This document shows, in pieces, positions 25,749-33,920 of a DNA stretch of 64,000 nt (its first letter is position 1; each line of letters begins with the position of its first letter). The stretch spans positions 3,345 through 67,344 of the forward strand of contig CAVOJU010000012.1 in assembly GCA_963696315.1 (NCBI GenBank), written 5' to 3'. This DNA is from CAWKEY01 sp963696315. Lineage in GTDB: Bacteria; Pseudomonadota; Gammaproteobacteria; Methylococcales; Methylomonadaceae. Under the pieces are notes generated by a model. That model worked only from the letters and a program-made list of their open reading frames with translations, did not search any database and was not told where the DNA came from. The translations under genes and the position numbers were made by a program.

Positions 25749-26744
25749 ATGCTCATCATTTTATTGTCAGTTGGCGCATTCTTGCTGTCGTGGTTGAGTG
25801 TGTATTTCATCAAGACCTATGCCCTGAAAAATCTTTTGGACATTCCAAACCTGCGCAGTTCCCATCGGCTGCCGACCCCCAGAGGCGGCGGTTTAGGCAT
25901 TGTTCTGGCTTTTTCGGCAGCCGCCCTAATGCTATTTTTTAGCGGCAACCTCGGTCAAATTCATTTGATGGCATTAACCGCAAGTCTGCCGATTGCCGGG
26001 ATCGGTTTCTGGGATGATCACCAGCACATACCGGCCCGCTGGCGCTTTTTGGTGCATATGGCTGCGGCGGCAATAGCCCTCTACCTGCTGCAAGGATTTC
26101 CCGCATTCATCATCAGCGGCTTGCGCATTGATTTTGACCCCTTGGGCTATCTGCTCGGGATCGCCTATCTGGTCTGGCTGCTTAACTTGTTCAACTTCAT
26201 GGATGGCATTGACGGAATCGCCGCTTCCGAAGCCGTATTTATATCAGGCGCGCTGGCCGGGTTCCTGGGACCTGTCGATCATGAACTTGCACTGATCGCT
26301 TTAGCCTTGTGTTTTGCGTCTTTGGGTTTTCTGGTGTGGAACTGGCCGCAAGCGAAAATTTTTATGGGCGATGTTGGCAGCGGATTTCTGGGATTTGCAT
26401 TGGGCCTGCTGATTTTAATGGCCGGCCATAGTCATCCCGTATATATGTACATTGGTCTGATTCTGTTCGCGGCCTTTATAACGGATGCCACTGTTACCTT
26501 GGTGCGCCGCTATATCAGCGGCCAAAAATGGTACGAGGCGCACTGCTCCCATGCCTATCAGCATGCGGCAAAACGTTATGGCCATTTGAAAGTGATTCTG
26601 GCCGTCTGGGGCATTAATTTAGGCTGGCTGTTGCCGGTCGCATGCCTGGTCCACCGGTATCCCGGCTATGCCTGGCAGGGATTAATCACCGCTTATATAC
26701 CGTTGGCTTATTTGGCTGTCAGGTTTGCCGCCGGCAGAGAATAA
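25749..26744 (+). CDS. Undecaprenyl-phosphate HexNAc-1-phosphate transferase (WbpL/WecA family, GT4-MraY-like)
   Basis: A 331-residue polytopic enzyme that transfers a HexNAc-1-phosphate, here probably FucNAc or QuiNAc, to undecaprenyl phosphate and so starts O-chain synthesis. Family motifs: RSSHRLPTPRGGGLGIV near the N-terminus, WDDHQHIPARWRF (first Asp-rich loop), LFNFMDGIDGIAASE and FMGDVGSGFLGF with catalytic aspartates, and the cytosolic HCSHAYQHAA loop near the end. It may prime both the ABC-dependent polymer and another O-chain. Confidence 0.9.
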   Translation: MLIILLSVGAFLLSWLSVYFIKTYALKNLLDIPNLRSSHRLPTPRGGGLGIVLAFSAAALMLFFSGNLGQIHLMALTASLPIAGIGFWDDHQHIPARWRFLVHMAAAAIALYLLQGFPAFIISGLRIDFDPLGYLLGIAYLVWLLNLFNFMDGIDGIAASEAVFISGALAGFLGPVDHELALIALALCFASLGFLVWNWPQAKIFMGDVGSGFLGFALGLLILMAGHSHPVYMYIGLILFAAFITDATVTLVRRYISGQKWYEAHCSHAYQHAAKRYGHLKVILAVWGINLGWLLPVACLVHRYPGYAWQGLITAYIPLAYLAVRFAAGRE

Positions 26745-26809
26745 AATCCCGGCAATTTTGATATACTGGCTTCTTTTACAACAAGCAATCTCTTGGCAGC
26801 CCTTCATCC

Positions 26810-28651
26810 GTGAAATATAAATTCCGTTCGCGCACTACAATCTGTATTCACGATTTGACAATGGTTGTGTTCGCCTGGTGCGGGGCATATTGGCTGCGTT
26901 TTAATTTGGAGACTATTCCTGAGTATTATTGGCTGAATATCAAGCGTGATTTACCTTATATCCTTGCGATCCAAGGCACAGTCTTCTGGTTTTTGGGCTT
27001 GTATCGAGGCGTATGGCGTTTTTCATCCCGCCCTGATTTAATTCGAATAACGAAAGCTGTAATCATTGGGGTAAGCTTGATCAGCTTTAGTTTCTTTTTG
27101 TATGACCGCCTGGACGGTGTGCCGAGAGCGGTTATTCCCTTGTATGTGTGTCTGCTGCTGCTGCTGCTGAGCATTCCCCGCTTTTACTACCGGTTCTGGA
27201 AGGAAAATATCTTGATGGAGCGTTCGGGCAAAAGAGCTCTGATTGTGGGCGCGGGAGCGGCTGGCGAAATGCTGGTCAGAGATTTGTCGACGGAGCAAAA
27301 TTCTGGCTATATTCCTGTTGCCTTTGTTGATGATGACCGGTACAAACGGAAAAGAGAAGTTAGAGGACTCCGGGTTTTTGGTGAAATCAAAAAGTTGCCG
27401 GAATTTGTCAGGCAATTGGAAATCGAGGTCATATTCATCGCCATTCCTTCCGCCACGGACAGTCAAATGCGCAGGATTATCGAAACTTGTGAGCTCTGCG
27501 AAGTACCTTTTCAAACCTTGCCCTCGGTTAAAGATTTATTATCAGGACAGATTTCGCGAAAAAATCTGCGCGATGTTTCGATTGAAGATATTTTGGGGCG
27601 TGCTCCCGTCCATCTGAATTGGCGGCTAATCACTGAAAATCTTAAGGGCAAGCGCATTTTGGTTACCGGGGGCGGAGGCTCCATTGGCTCTGAGCTTTGC
27701 AAGCAATTGACGCGGGCGAATCCGGCTGCGCTGATTATTTTGGATCAGTCAGAATTCAATCTATACAAAATAGACGGTGAATTGACGGCGGCATATCCTG
27801 ACATAAGACACCAGGCAGTTTTGGGCGATGTCACCGACAGAATGTTTGTGCGCCGCGTTATTCAGCAATTAAAGCCGGAGGTTATTTTTCATGCTGCGGC
27901 CTATAAGCATGTGCCGTTACTGGAAAATCAGATCAGGGAAGCTGTCCATAATAATGTGATCGGCACCAAAATCGTTGCCGAAGAGGCCATAGCCGCGGGC
28001 ATTGAGCGCTTCGTACTGATTTCTACCGACAAGGCGGTTAATCCCACCAATATAATGGGGGCAACCAAAAGAGCAGCGGAGATTCTTTGCCAGAATTTGA
28101 ATGACAAGAACGGAACTTGCTTTATGACGGTACGTTTCGGCAATGTCCTTGATTCAGCAGGCAGCGTGGTCCCCCTGTTTAGAGAGCAAATCAAGGCGGG
28201 CGGACCGGTGACCGTTACCCATCCTGACATTACCCGCTACTTTATGACCATACCTGAAGCCTGCCAATTGATTATGCAGGCCGAAGCGGCCGGCAAGGGC
28301 GGCGAAGTCTTTGTGCTGGATATGGGCGAGCCCGTGAAAATTTCCTATCTGGCCGAACAAATGATTCGTTTGAGCGGCAAACGTCTAGGCGAGGATATAG
28401 CAATTAAGTATGTAGGCTTAAGGCCGGGTGAAAAGTTGTATGAAGAGCTGTTTCATGAGCAGGAACAGTTGATTGCGACGGGCTATGAAAAACTTTTCCT
28501 GGCGCAGGCCCGGCTATATGACAAAGCTGCCTGGATTGCGCATGTCGACAGGCTGACGCTGGCGTGCCGCCAGAATGATGATGCCGAAATTATGAAAATA
28601 TTACGGAGCCTTGTGCCCGAGTATCAAGCAAGCCAGGATGTTGCCGTATAG
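26810..28651 (+). CDS. UDP-GlcNAc 4,6-dehydratase (WbpM/CapD family)
   Basis: A 613-residue inner-membrane enzyme. Four N-terminal helices (about 1-125), a first Rossmann domain with LIVGAGAAGEMLVRDL (about 146), and the catalytic SDR domain with ILVTGGGGSIGSELC (about 284-298) and STDKAVNPTNIMGATKR (about 404-420). In the last motif methionine replaces the usual catalytic tyrosine (SMK in place of SYK), as known for WbpM. It makes UDP-4-keto-6-deoxy-GlcNAc for the WbpV-like enzyme. The start is GTG. A (CTG)6 run at 27152-27169 encodes part of the fourth helix. Confidence 0.93.
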   Translation: MKYKFRSRTTICIHDLTMVVFAWCGAYWLRFNLETIPEYYWLNIKRDLPYILAIQGTVFWFLGLYRGVWRFSSRPDLIRITKAVIIGVSLISFSFFLYDRLDGVPRAVIPLYVCLLLLLLSIPRFYYRFWKENILMERSGKRALIVGAGAAGEMLVRDLSTEQNSGYIPVAFVDDDRYKRKREVRGLRVFGEIKKLPEFVRQLEIEVIFIAIPSATDSQMRRIIETCELCEVPFQTLPSVKDLLSGQISRKNLRDVSIEDILGRAPVHLNWRLITENLKGKRILVTGGGGSIGSELCKQLTRANPAALIILDQSEFNLYKIDGELTAAYPDIRHQAVLGDVTDRMFVRRVIQQLKPEVIFHAAAYKHVPLLENQIREAVHNNVIGTKIVAEEAIAAGIERFVLISTDKAVNPTNIMGATKRAAEILCQNLNDKNGTCFMTVRFGNVLDSAGSVVPLFREQIKAGGPVTVTHPDITRYFMTIPEACQLIMQAEAAGKGGEVFVLDMGEPVKISYLAEQMIRLSGKRLGEDIAIKYVGLRPGEKLYEELFHEQEQLIATGYEKLFLAQARLYDKAAWIAHVDRLTLACRQNDDAEIMKILRSLVPEYQASQDVAV

Positions 28652-28711
28652 AATTTAATGGCGATGGCCCGGCACCTGATGACCGCTTCCCTCCTGTACA
28701 AATCTTGCAGA

Positions 28712-28901
28712 CAAAAAAAACCTCCCCATGCGTTGACACAGAGGGAGGTGAGAAATCAAGCAGAGTGTATGAGGAGGATCTGCCTGTAGGTACAACACCA
28801 AAGAGTGGTCAAATCTTGCTGCGCTAAATTTCAGCTGCTTGACAAAGTTGCTTTTGTCAGTTAGATGGTTATCATCATACAGAGATATTTATTGGCTACA
28901 A
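28712..28901 (-). ncRNA. Candidate small RNA with own promoter and intrinsic terminator
   Basis: On the minus strand a TTGTAG -35-like box (28896-28901), 16-base spacer and TATGAT -10 box (28874-28879) are followed by about 120 bases without an open frame, then a hairpin (ACCTCCC at 28743-28749 on that strand pairing with GGGAGGT at 28720-28726) and eight uridines. The predicted RNA is about 155 nucleotides, starting near 28867. It carries TCCTCCTC (28771-28778) and the CCTCCC of the terminator arm, both complementary to ribosome binding sites. No protein gene lies on this strand here. A regulatory sRNA pairing with mRNA leaders would fit; this is a prediction only. Confidence 0.45.
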
Positions 28902-29118
28902 TATGGCGTTTAATAAATGAATCGTTTCATTTTTGTTTATAGTGGCCGGCAGGGTGAATAGCCGGTGTTTATTTATGCAGCCTGCGAAAGCGTGTTAAAT
29001 CACCTTTCGCTGCACAATTCATTTCATACCTAATTTCTTTGGCGAAGCTGTCCTGAATTGAAATTCAAAAAATCGCTGTCAGTTGCAACCGGGGTAGGCA
29101 GAACAAATAGAGGTTTTC
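28902..29118. other. Intergenic region upstream of the LysR gene
   Basis: AT-rich; contains a GCCGGC...GCCGGT inverted repeat around 28945-28967 and a CGAAAG...CTTTCGC pair around 28984-29010. These could be regulator sites for the LysR gene or for the sRNA; no gene is seen. Confidence 0.3.
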
Positions 29119-30027
29119 GTGGACAAACTAACCAGCATGAATGTTTTTGTACGCGTCGCCAAAGCCGGCAGTTTTGCTGGGGGCGCCCGCGACCTGGACA
29201 TCTCCCGCGCGATGGCGACCAAACACATTATGCAGCTGGAGAGTCATTTGGGGACGCGCCTGTTTAACCGGACGACGCGCAGCTTAAGTCTGACTGAAGT
29301 GGGTTCAGAGTATCTGGAACGCTGCCAGCAAGTGCTCAGCGATGTGGAAGAAATGGAGGCCGCAGTCACGCATTTGCAGACCGAGCCGCGCGGAGTTTTA
29401 AAAATCAGTGCTCCGCCGGTTATAGGCTCCACGCATATTGCACGCGCGTTGGCCGAGTTTTTAAAAATACATTCCGAGTTGACCGTGGATATGATTTTGC
29501 AGAGCAGCACGGGCGACCTGATTGACGAGGGCATAGATTTGGCCATTCATCTGGGCGCGCTCGAGGATACCAGCATGGTGGCGCGAAAACTGGCGAGCTC
29601 GATGCTGGTTGTCTGCGGATCACCCGAGTATTTGGCGAAATATGGCACACCCAAGACACCGGAAGATCTGGCCGAGCATAGCTGCCTGGTCAACTGGGCC
29701 ATTTCGCCGCGAAATAAATGGCAGTTTAAGGGGGACGAAGGCTATGTCGTGATGAACGTCTCCGGCCGGATGCAGACCAATGCCGCCCATCCGATCCGGC
29801 TTGCCGCTGTCCATGGTTTGGGCCTGGTAATGCTGCCGACCTACATCGTAGGCGCCGACCTTGAAAAAGGACTGCTTAAACGAGTTCTGGAAAACTACAC
29901 ACTGCCGCCCCTGGACATTTATGCGGTTTATCCGCATAGGAAATATCTGTCGGCAAAAGTCAGAGGTTTCATGGATTTTCTGCAAAAATGGCTGGAGCAC
30001 AGGGTGAGCATGCCTGGGTCGGAGTGA
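29119..30027 (+). CDS. LysR-family transcriptional regulator
   Basis: A 302-residue regulator: winged helix-turn-helix in the first 60 residues (MNVFVRVAKAGSFAGGARDL... HIMQLESHLGTRLFNRTTR) and a periplasmic-binding-like effector domain after residue 90. It belongs to the large CrgA/DsdC-like branch with a short LKISAPPVIG linker. The start is GTG at 29119 with AGAGG upstream. Its stop overlaps the start of the methyltransferase gene (TGATG), unlike the usual divergent arrangement of LysR genes with their targets. Effector and regulon unknown. Confidence 0.92.
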   Translation: MDKLTSMNVFVRVAKAGSFAGGARDLDISRAMATKHIMQLESHLGTRLFNRTTRSLSLTEVGSEYLERCQQVLSDVEEMEAAVTHLQTEPRGVLKISAPPVIGSTHIARALAEFLKIHSELTVDMILQSSTGDLIDEGIDLAIHLGALEDTSMVARKLASSMLVVCGSPEYLAKYGTPKTPEDLAEHSCLVNWAISPRNKWQFKGDEGYVVMNVSGRMQTNAAHPIRLAAVHGLGLVMLPTYIVGADLEKGLLKRVLENYTLPPLDIYAVYPHRKYLSAKVRGFMDFLQKWLEHRVSMPGSE

Positions 30028-30612
30028 TGGAGGAATTAATCAGTAAGTGGGATATTCTGTACAATCAGGCCGGGACCGAGACGTCCACGCCGGCCCAGGT
30101 TTTGCGTGAAAATGCGTTTTTATTGCCGAAAACAGGAACAGCGCTGGATTTGGCCTGCGGGCTGGGCGGCAATGCGGTTTTTTTAGCCCAGCAGCAATTG
30201 GCGGTGACGGCCCTCGACATTTCTCCGGTAGCGATTCACAAATTAAGCGCCACTGCAGCCCGACAAGGCCTAAACATCAGTGCGCACCAGCAAAAAATCG
30301 ACAACCAAAGCCTTAACGGACAACACTATGATGTCATTGTCGCCAGCCGATTTCTTGACCGCACGTTAACGGATGCGATAATAAATGCGCTCAACCCCGG
30401 CGGATTATTGTTTTATCAGACTTTCACCCGAGAAAGAACCACCCGGCACGGCCCCAGCAATCCAGATTATCTGCTGGAATGAAAACGAGTTGCTGGATTT
30501 GTTTTCGCCGCTCCGCCTAATTTTTTACCGGGACAACGCTTTAATCGGCAACCTTCAATGCGGTTTACGGGGCGAAGCTCAGTTTATTGGCCAGAAACGC
30601 ACACAGGATTAA
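30027..30612 (+). pseudogene. TehB-like SAM-dependent methyltransferase, one frameshift
   Basis: A class I methyltransferase of about 195 residues. Motif I is visible as ALDLACGLGGNAVFLA, followed by VTALDISPVAI and, at the end of the first frame, NPGGLLFYQTFT. The frame ends at 30482, but the neighbouring frame continues as NENELLDLFSPLRLIFYRD to a stop at 30610-30612, as in intact homologues, so a single indel lies near 30475-30484. Start ATG 30027 overlaps the LysR stop. The substrate may be tellurite, selenite or a thiol by analogy with TehB. Either a recent mutation or a sequence error. Confidence 0.75.
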
Positions 30613-30616
30613 GACG

Positions 30617-31009
30617 ATGACAGAAAATTTGGATCCAAAGCAGTCTTGGGATTTGTTACAACATAATCCCCATGCCGTATTGGTGGATGTAAGAACAAAA
30701 ATGGAACACACTTTTGTCGGCCATCCGCCCGGCGCGATTCACATCCCCTGGAAAGAAGCCCCGGACTGGCAACTTAACCAGAATTTTGTTGCCGAAGTAA
30801 AAAAAGCCGTGCCGGATATCAATGCACCGGTTTTATTGCTTTGCCGCAGCGGCCAACGTTCTCTGGATGCAGCCAAAGCCCTGGAGCAAGCCGGATACCA
30901 GCATCTGATCAACATTGTCGATGGCTTTGAAGGCCCTCTGGACGAAAACAAGCACCGCGGCAATTTAGGCGGCTGGCGCTTTCAGGGCCTGCCTTGGCTG
31001 CAAAGCTAA
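30617..31009 (+). CDS. Rhodanese-like sulfurtransferase domain protein
   Basis: A 130-residue single-domain rhodanese. VLVDVRTKMEHTFVGHPPGAIHIPW is the N-terminal CH2A-like segment, and the active-site loop is LLLCRSGQRSLDAA, with cysteine at the head of a six-residue CRSGQR loop. The C-terminal part ends in NLGGWRFQGLPW, seen in a common cytoplasmic family found near methyltransferases. Starts 4 bases after the methyltransferase frame, so the two are probably cotranscribed. Sulfur transfer is the family role; the partner is not known. Confidence 0.88.
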   Translation: MTENLDPKQSWDLLQHNPHAVLVDVRTKMEHTFVGHPPGAIHIPWKEAPDWQLNQNFVAEVKKAVPDINAPVLLLCRSGQRSLDAAKALEQAGYQHLINIVDGFEGPLDENKHRGNLGGWRFQGLPWLQS

Positions 31010-31427
31010 TCCCGGGATGGCTTTGACCAAGGCAATTGGCGTGCAGCAAATTGAGCTTGCCTGGCAACGGCAGTCCCCCAGGGTAAGGATAAACCGGCAG
31101 TCACGGCGGTGAGCGCCGCAACAAACTTGCGCACCTGGCATGTTACCGTTGCGGGCGCCAAGGACGAATCTACAAACTTGTTGGAAGCTATGCCGCGCGC
31201 CATGCCTGACTGCCTTTTTGCTGCCAAAAACAGTTTATTCAGCGGTATTTCACAGAAATAGGATAAAATGCCTCGCTAAACGCATAGCGGCAAGCGGCGG
31301 CAATTAATCCTCAGCCGATGCCAACCGAAATCAAGTTAACACCCCCTTTTTCCCAATATCGTTTTTACCCAATGGCAACACGCATTCGGTTAAGCCAGTT
31401 TATTTAAAACATTAGAGTACTAAAAAA
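31010..31427. other. 418-base region upstream of typA
   Basis: On the plus strand 31077-31263 stays open and reads like a protein tail (NLRTWHVTVAGAKDESTNLL... to GISQK), but it has no start and no family I know; it may be a relic. The last 150 bases before typA are AT-rich and probably hold its promoter. Confidence 0.3.
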
Positions 31428-33239
31428 GTGATCGAAAAATTAAGAAATATTGCAATCATTGCGCACGTAGACCATGGCAAGACGACGCTGGTTGATAAGC
31501 TGCTGCAGCAATCCGGCACATTTGCTGCGCACACCAAGGTTTCAGAGCGCATCATGGACTCTAATGATCTTGAAAAAGAACGCGGCATCACCATTCTGGC
31601 CAAAAATACCGCGCTGGACTGGAACGGCTATCACATCAACATTGTTGACACCCCAGGCCATGCCGACTTCGGCGGCGAGGTCGAGCGGGTATTGTCGATG
31701 GTGGATTCGGTGTTGTTACTGGTCGATGCCGTTGACGGGCCAATGCCGCAAACACGATTCGTTACCCAAAAAGCCTTCGCCTTGGGCTTAAAACCGATCG
31801 TCGTCATCAACAAGATTGACCGTCCCGGCGCGCGTCCCGACTGGGTCGTCGATCAGACCTTTGATCTATTCGACCGCCTGGGTGCGACCGATGAACAGCT
31901 GGATTTTCCTATCGTTTATGCCTCGGCTATTAATGGTTATGCTGGTCTGGAACATACGATAACCGGAGGCGATATGACGCCGTTGTTTGAAACGATAGTC
32001 GAAAAAGTCAATCCGCCGCCCGTAGATATGGATGGCCCTTTTAAAATGCAGGTCTCCAGCCTGGATTACAACACTTATGTTGGCGTTATCGGTATTGGCC
32101 GGATTCAGCGCGGCAGCATAAAACCCAACCAGCCATTGACGATTATTAATAGGGAAGGCGTCGAGCGCAAGGGCCGCATGTTGCAAATTTTTGGTTTTCA
32201 TGGCCTGGAGCGAATTGAAGTACCTGAAGCCCGCGCCGGCGACATTATTGCCTTTGCCGGCATTGAAAAGCTGGAAATTTCCGATACCATCTGTCATCCC
32301 GATGCAGTAGAAATCATGCCCCCGTTATCGGTAGACGAGCCTACTGTAACCATGACTTTTCAGGTCAATAACTCACCCTTTGCCGGGAGAGAAGGTAAAT
32401 TCGTCACTACAAGACAAATACGCGACCGGCTCGAAAAGGAATTGCAACATAACGTCGCCTTAAAAGTTGAAGACACCGGAGACCCCGATAAATTTAAAGT
32501 ATCCGGCCGTGGCGAGCTGCATTTGTCCGTTCTGATTGAGAACATGCGCCGCGAAGGTTTTGAAATGGGCGTATCGCGTCCGGAAGTTATCATCAAGGAA
32601 ATCGATGGTAAAAAGTGCGAACCCTATGAAATGGTCACCATTGAAGTGGAAGAAATTCATCAAGGTACGATCATGGAAAAACTGGGCGAGCGGAAAGGCG
32701 ATTTAACCAATATGGTTCCTGACGGCAAGGGCCGCATTCGTCTGGAATACATGATGCCGTCCCGTGGCCTGATTGGTTTCCAGACCGAATTCATGACGGC
32801 AACCTCGGGCTCCGGATTGCTCTATCATGTGTTCGACCATTACGGCCCAATGAAAGCGGGTGAAGTGGGCAATCGTCAACGCGGTGTGATGATTTCAATG
32901 GTTGCAGGTAAAGCTGTTACTTACTCATTGCATCCCTTGCAAGAACGCGGCGAACTGCTGTTGGTCAATGGCGATGAAGTCTACGAAGGCATGTTGGTGG
33001 GCCTGCATTCCCGGAGTAATGATTTATGCGTCAACCCCTGCAAGCCAAAACAATTAACCAACGTTCGCGCATCAGGTACAGATGAAAGTCTGGTGCTGGC
33101 ACGGATTCAGAAATTGACTTTGGAACAGGCGCTGGAATTTATTGCTGAAGATGAGTTGGTCGAGGTTACGCCTAAGTCCATACGCTTGCGTAAAAAGCTG
33201 TTGACGGAAAATGAACGTAAACGCGCCGCCAAAGGCTAA
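31428..33239 (+). CDS. typA: Ribosome-associated GTPase TypA/BipA
   Basis: A 603-residue translational GTPase of the EF-G family that binds the 70S ribosome and helps 50S assembly, mainly at low temperature or stress. G1 AHVDHGKTTL, switch II DTPGHADFGGEVERV and G4 NKIDR are present in the first 140 residues, then domains II, III and V and the BipA-specific C-terminal domain with MPSRGLIGFQTEFMTAT and NVRASGTDE. Starts with GTG. Length is normal. Single transcription unit, followed by a gene-poor region. Confidence 0.97.
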   Translation: MIEKLRNIAIIAHVDHGKTTLVDKLLQQSGTFAAHTKVSERIMDSNDLEKERGITILAKNTALDWNGYHINIVDTPGHADFGGEVERVLSMVDSVLLLVDAVDGPMPQTRFVTQKAFALGLKPIVVINKIDRPGARPDWVVDQTFDLFDRLGATDEQLDFPIVYASAINGYAGLEHTITGGDMTPLFETIVEKVNPPPVDMDGPFKMQVSSLDYNTYVGVIGIGRIQRGSIKPNQPLTIINREGVERKGRMLQIFGFHGLERIEVPEARAGDIIAFAGIEKLEISDTICHPDAVEIMPPLSVDEPTVTMTFQVNNSPFAGREGKFVTTRQIRDRLEKELQHNVALKVEDTGDPDKFKVSGRGELHLSVLIENMRREGFEMGVSRPEVIIKEIDGKKCEPYEMVTIEVEEIHQGTIMEKLGERKGDLTNMVPDGKGRIRLEYMMPSRGLIGFQTEFMTATSGSGLLYHVFDHYGPMKAGEVGNRQRGVMISMVAGKAVTYSLHPLQERGELLLVNGDEVYEGMLVGLHSRSNDLCVNPCKPKQLTNVRASGTDESLVLARIQKLTLEQALEFIAEDELVEVTPKSIRLRKKLLTENERKRAAKG

Positions 33240-33895
33240 AAATCAATATTCTTGACAAACGATAACAGGGCGGCCTTGTCAGCTAGTCTGCAAGTCGTCC
33301 TTGGCCGTTAAAATTTAAGAGCATTGATGATGCAAAATGCATTTAAGCCAAAGCGCATTAAGCCATGATAAAAAAATAAGCCCCGACACACAGAATGAGC
33401 CGGGGCTAAATCGCCTGCTTGATTGGTTAGGTGAATCCGTCCATGGCAACCTCCTGTTGAATACTCCTAAAAATCCGTCTTCTGTTTTGGCGACCGTTGC
33501 ATTATCCCAGATTCCCTGAAGAAAAGAAGCCGGTTAAAGCTTAAATAGCTGTCATCCTGGAATGACAGTCATTGACTGTTTTCTTATTGCCCGCTTGTGT
33601 TTCTTCGTTTGAGCCGTTGAATAGTTACGCGAAATTATATTAATCCATAGTAAAATGCCGCCTGACTCATTCTCAGAAACCGTAATCATGGATCAACGCA
33701 CTGCCGAATTGGGTTAGTGATAGCCGTAACCCAACCTACTGGCCTCTTAATATTAAAGTCAAGTAGAGTAGGCAACGCTTTTCTGCCCACCTTTTTATCT
33801 GTAAATGGTGGGCTAACGACAAAGCCGTTTACCTACGCTACATATTCACGTGTTTTTTAACCAAAGAATTCGATATTAACTACTGGAATAAGATA
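33240..33895. other. Gene-poor region between typA and the IS element, with REP-like palindromes
   Basis: Besides the candidate short transcript, this stretch has a TTGGGTTA...TAACCCAA palindrome (33709-33734) and a TAGGCAACGCTTTTCTGCCC-type repeat (33769-33791) whose GCCCACC pairs with GGTGGGC at 33807-33813. Similar units occur at 38039-38067 and 38532-38556. No protein gene is evident. Confidence 0.5.
33367..33500 (-). ncRNA. Candidate short transcript with 5-codon ORF and intrinsic terminator
   Basis: The minus strand carries a strong ribosome binding site AGGAGG (33450-33455) and ATG at 33444 that opens a five-codon frame (MDGFT, 33427-33444). Twenty bases later a hairpin (AGCCCCG / CGGGGCT, 33379-33407) is followed by a run of T, an intrinsic terminator. 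A GATAAT box is found upstream near 33501-33506. No gene follows on this strand, so this is not an ordinary attenuator; it may be a small RNA or a stand-alone micro-ORF. Not identified with any known family. Confidence 0.4.
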
Positions 33896-33920
33896 ATGAG
33901 CAACATTCAAGACCTTGAAA

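Noticed and set aside
30470..30490. Programmed frameshift in the methyltransferase gene
   Set aside because: No slippery heptamer with a downstream structure is seen, and homologous enzymes need both parts; a plain indel is simpler.
33337..33519. A 60-codon plus-strand ORF
   Set aside because: It runs through the hairpin and micro-ORF of the minus-strand candidate transcript, has no good ribosome binding site and no family look.
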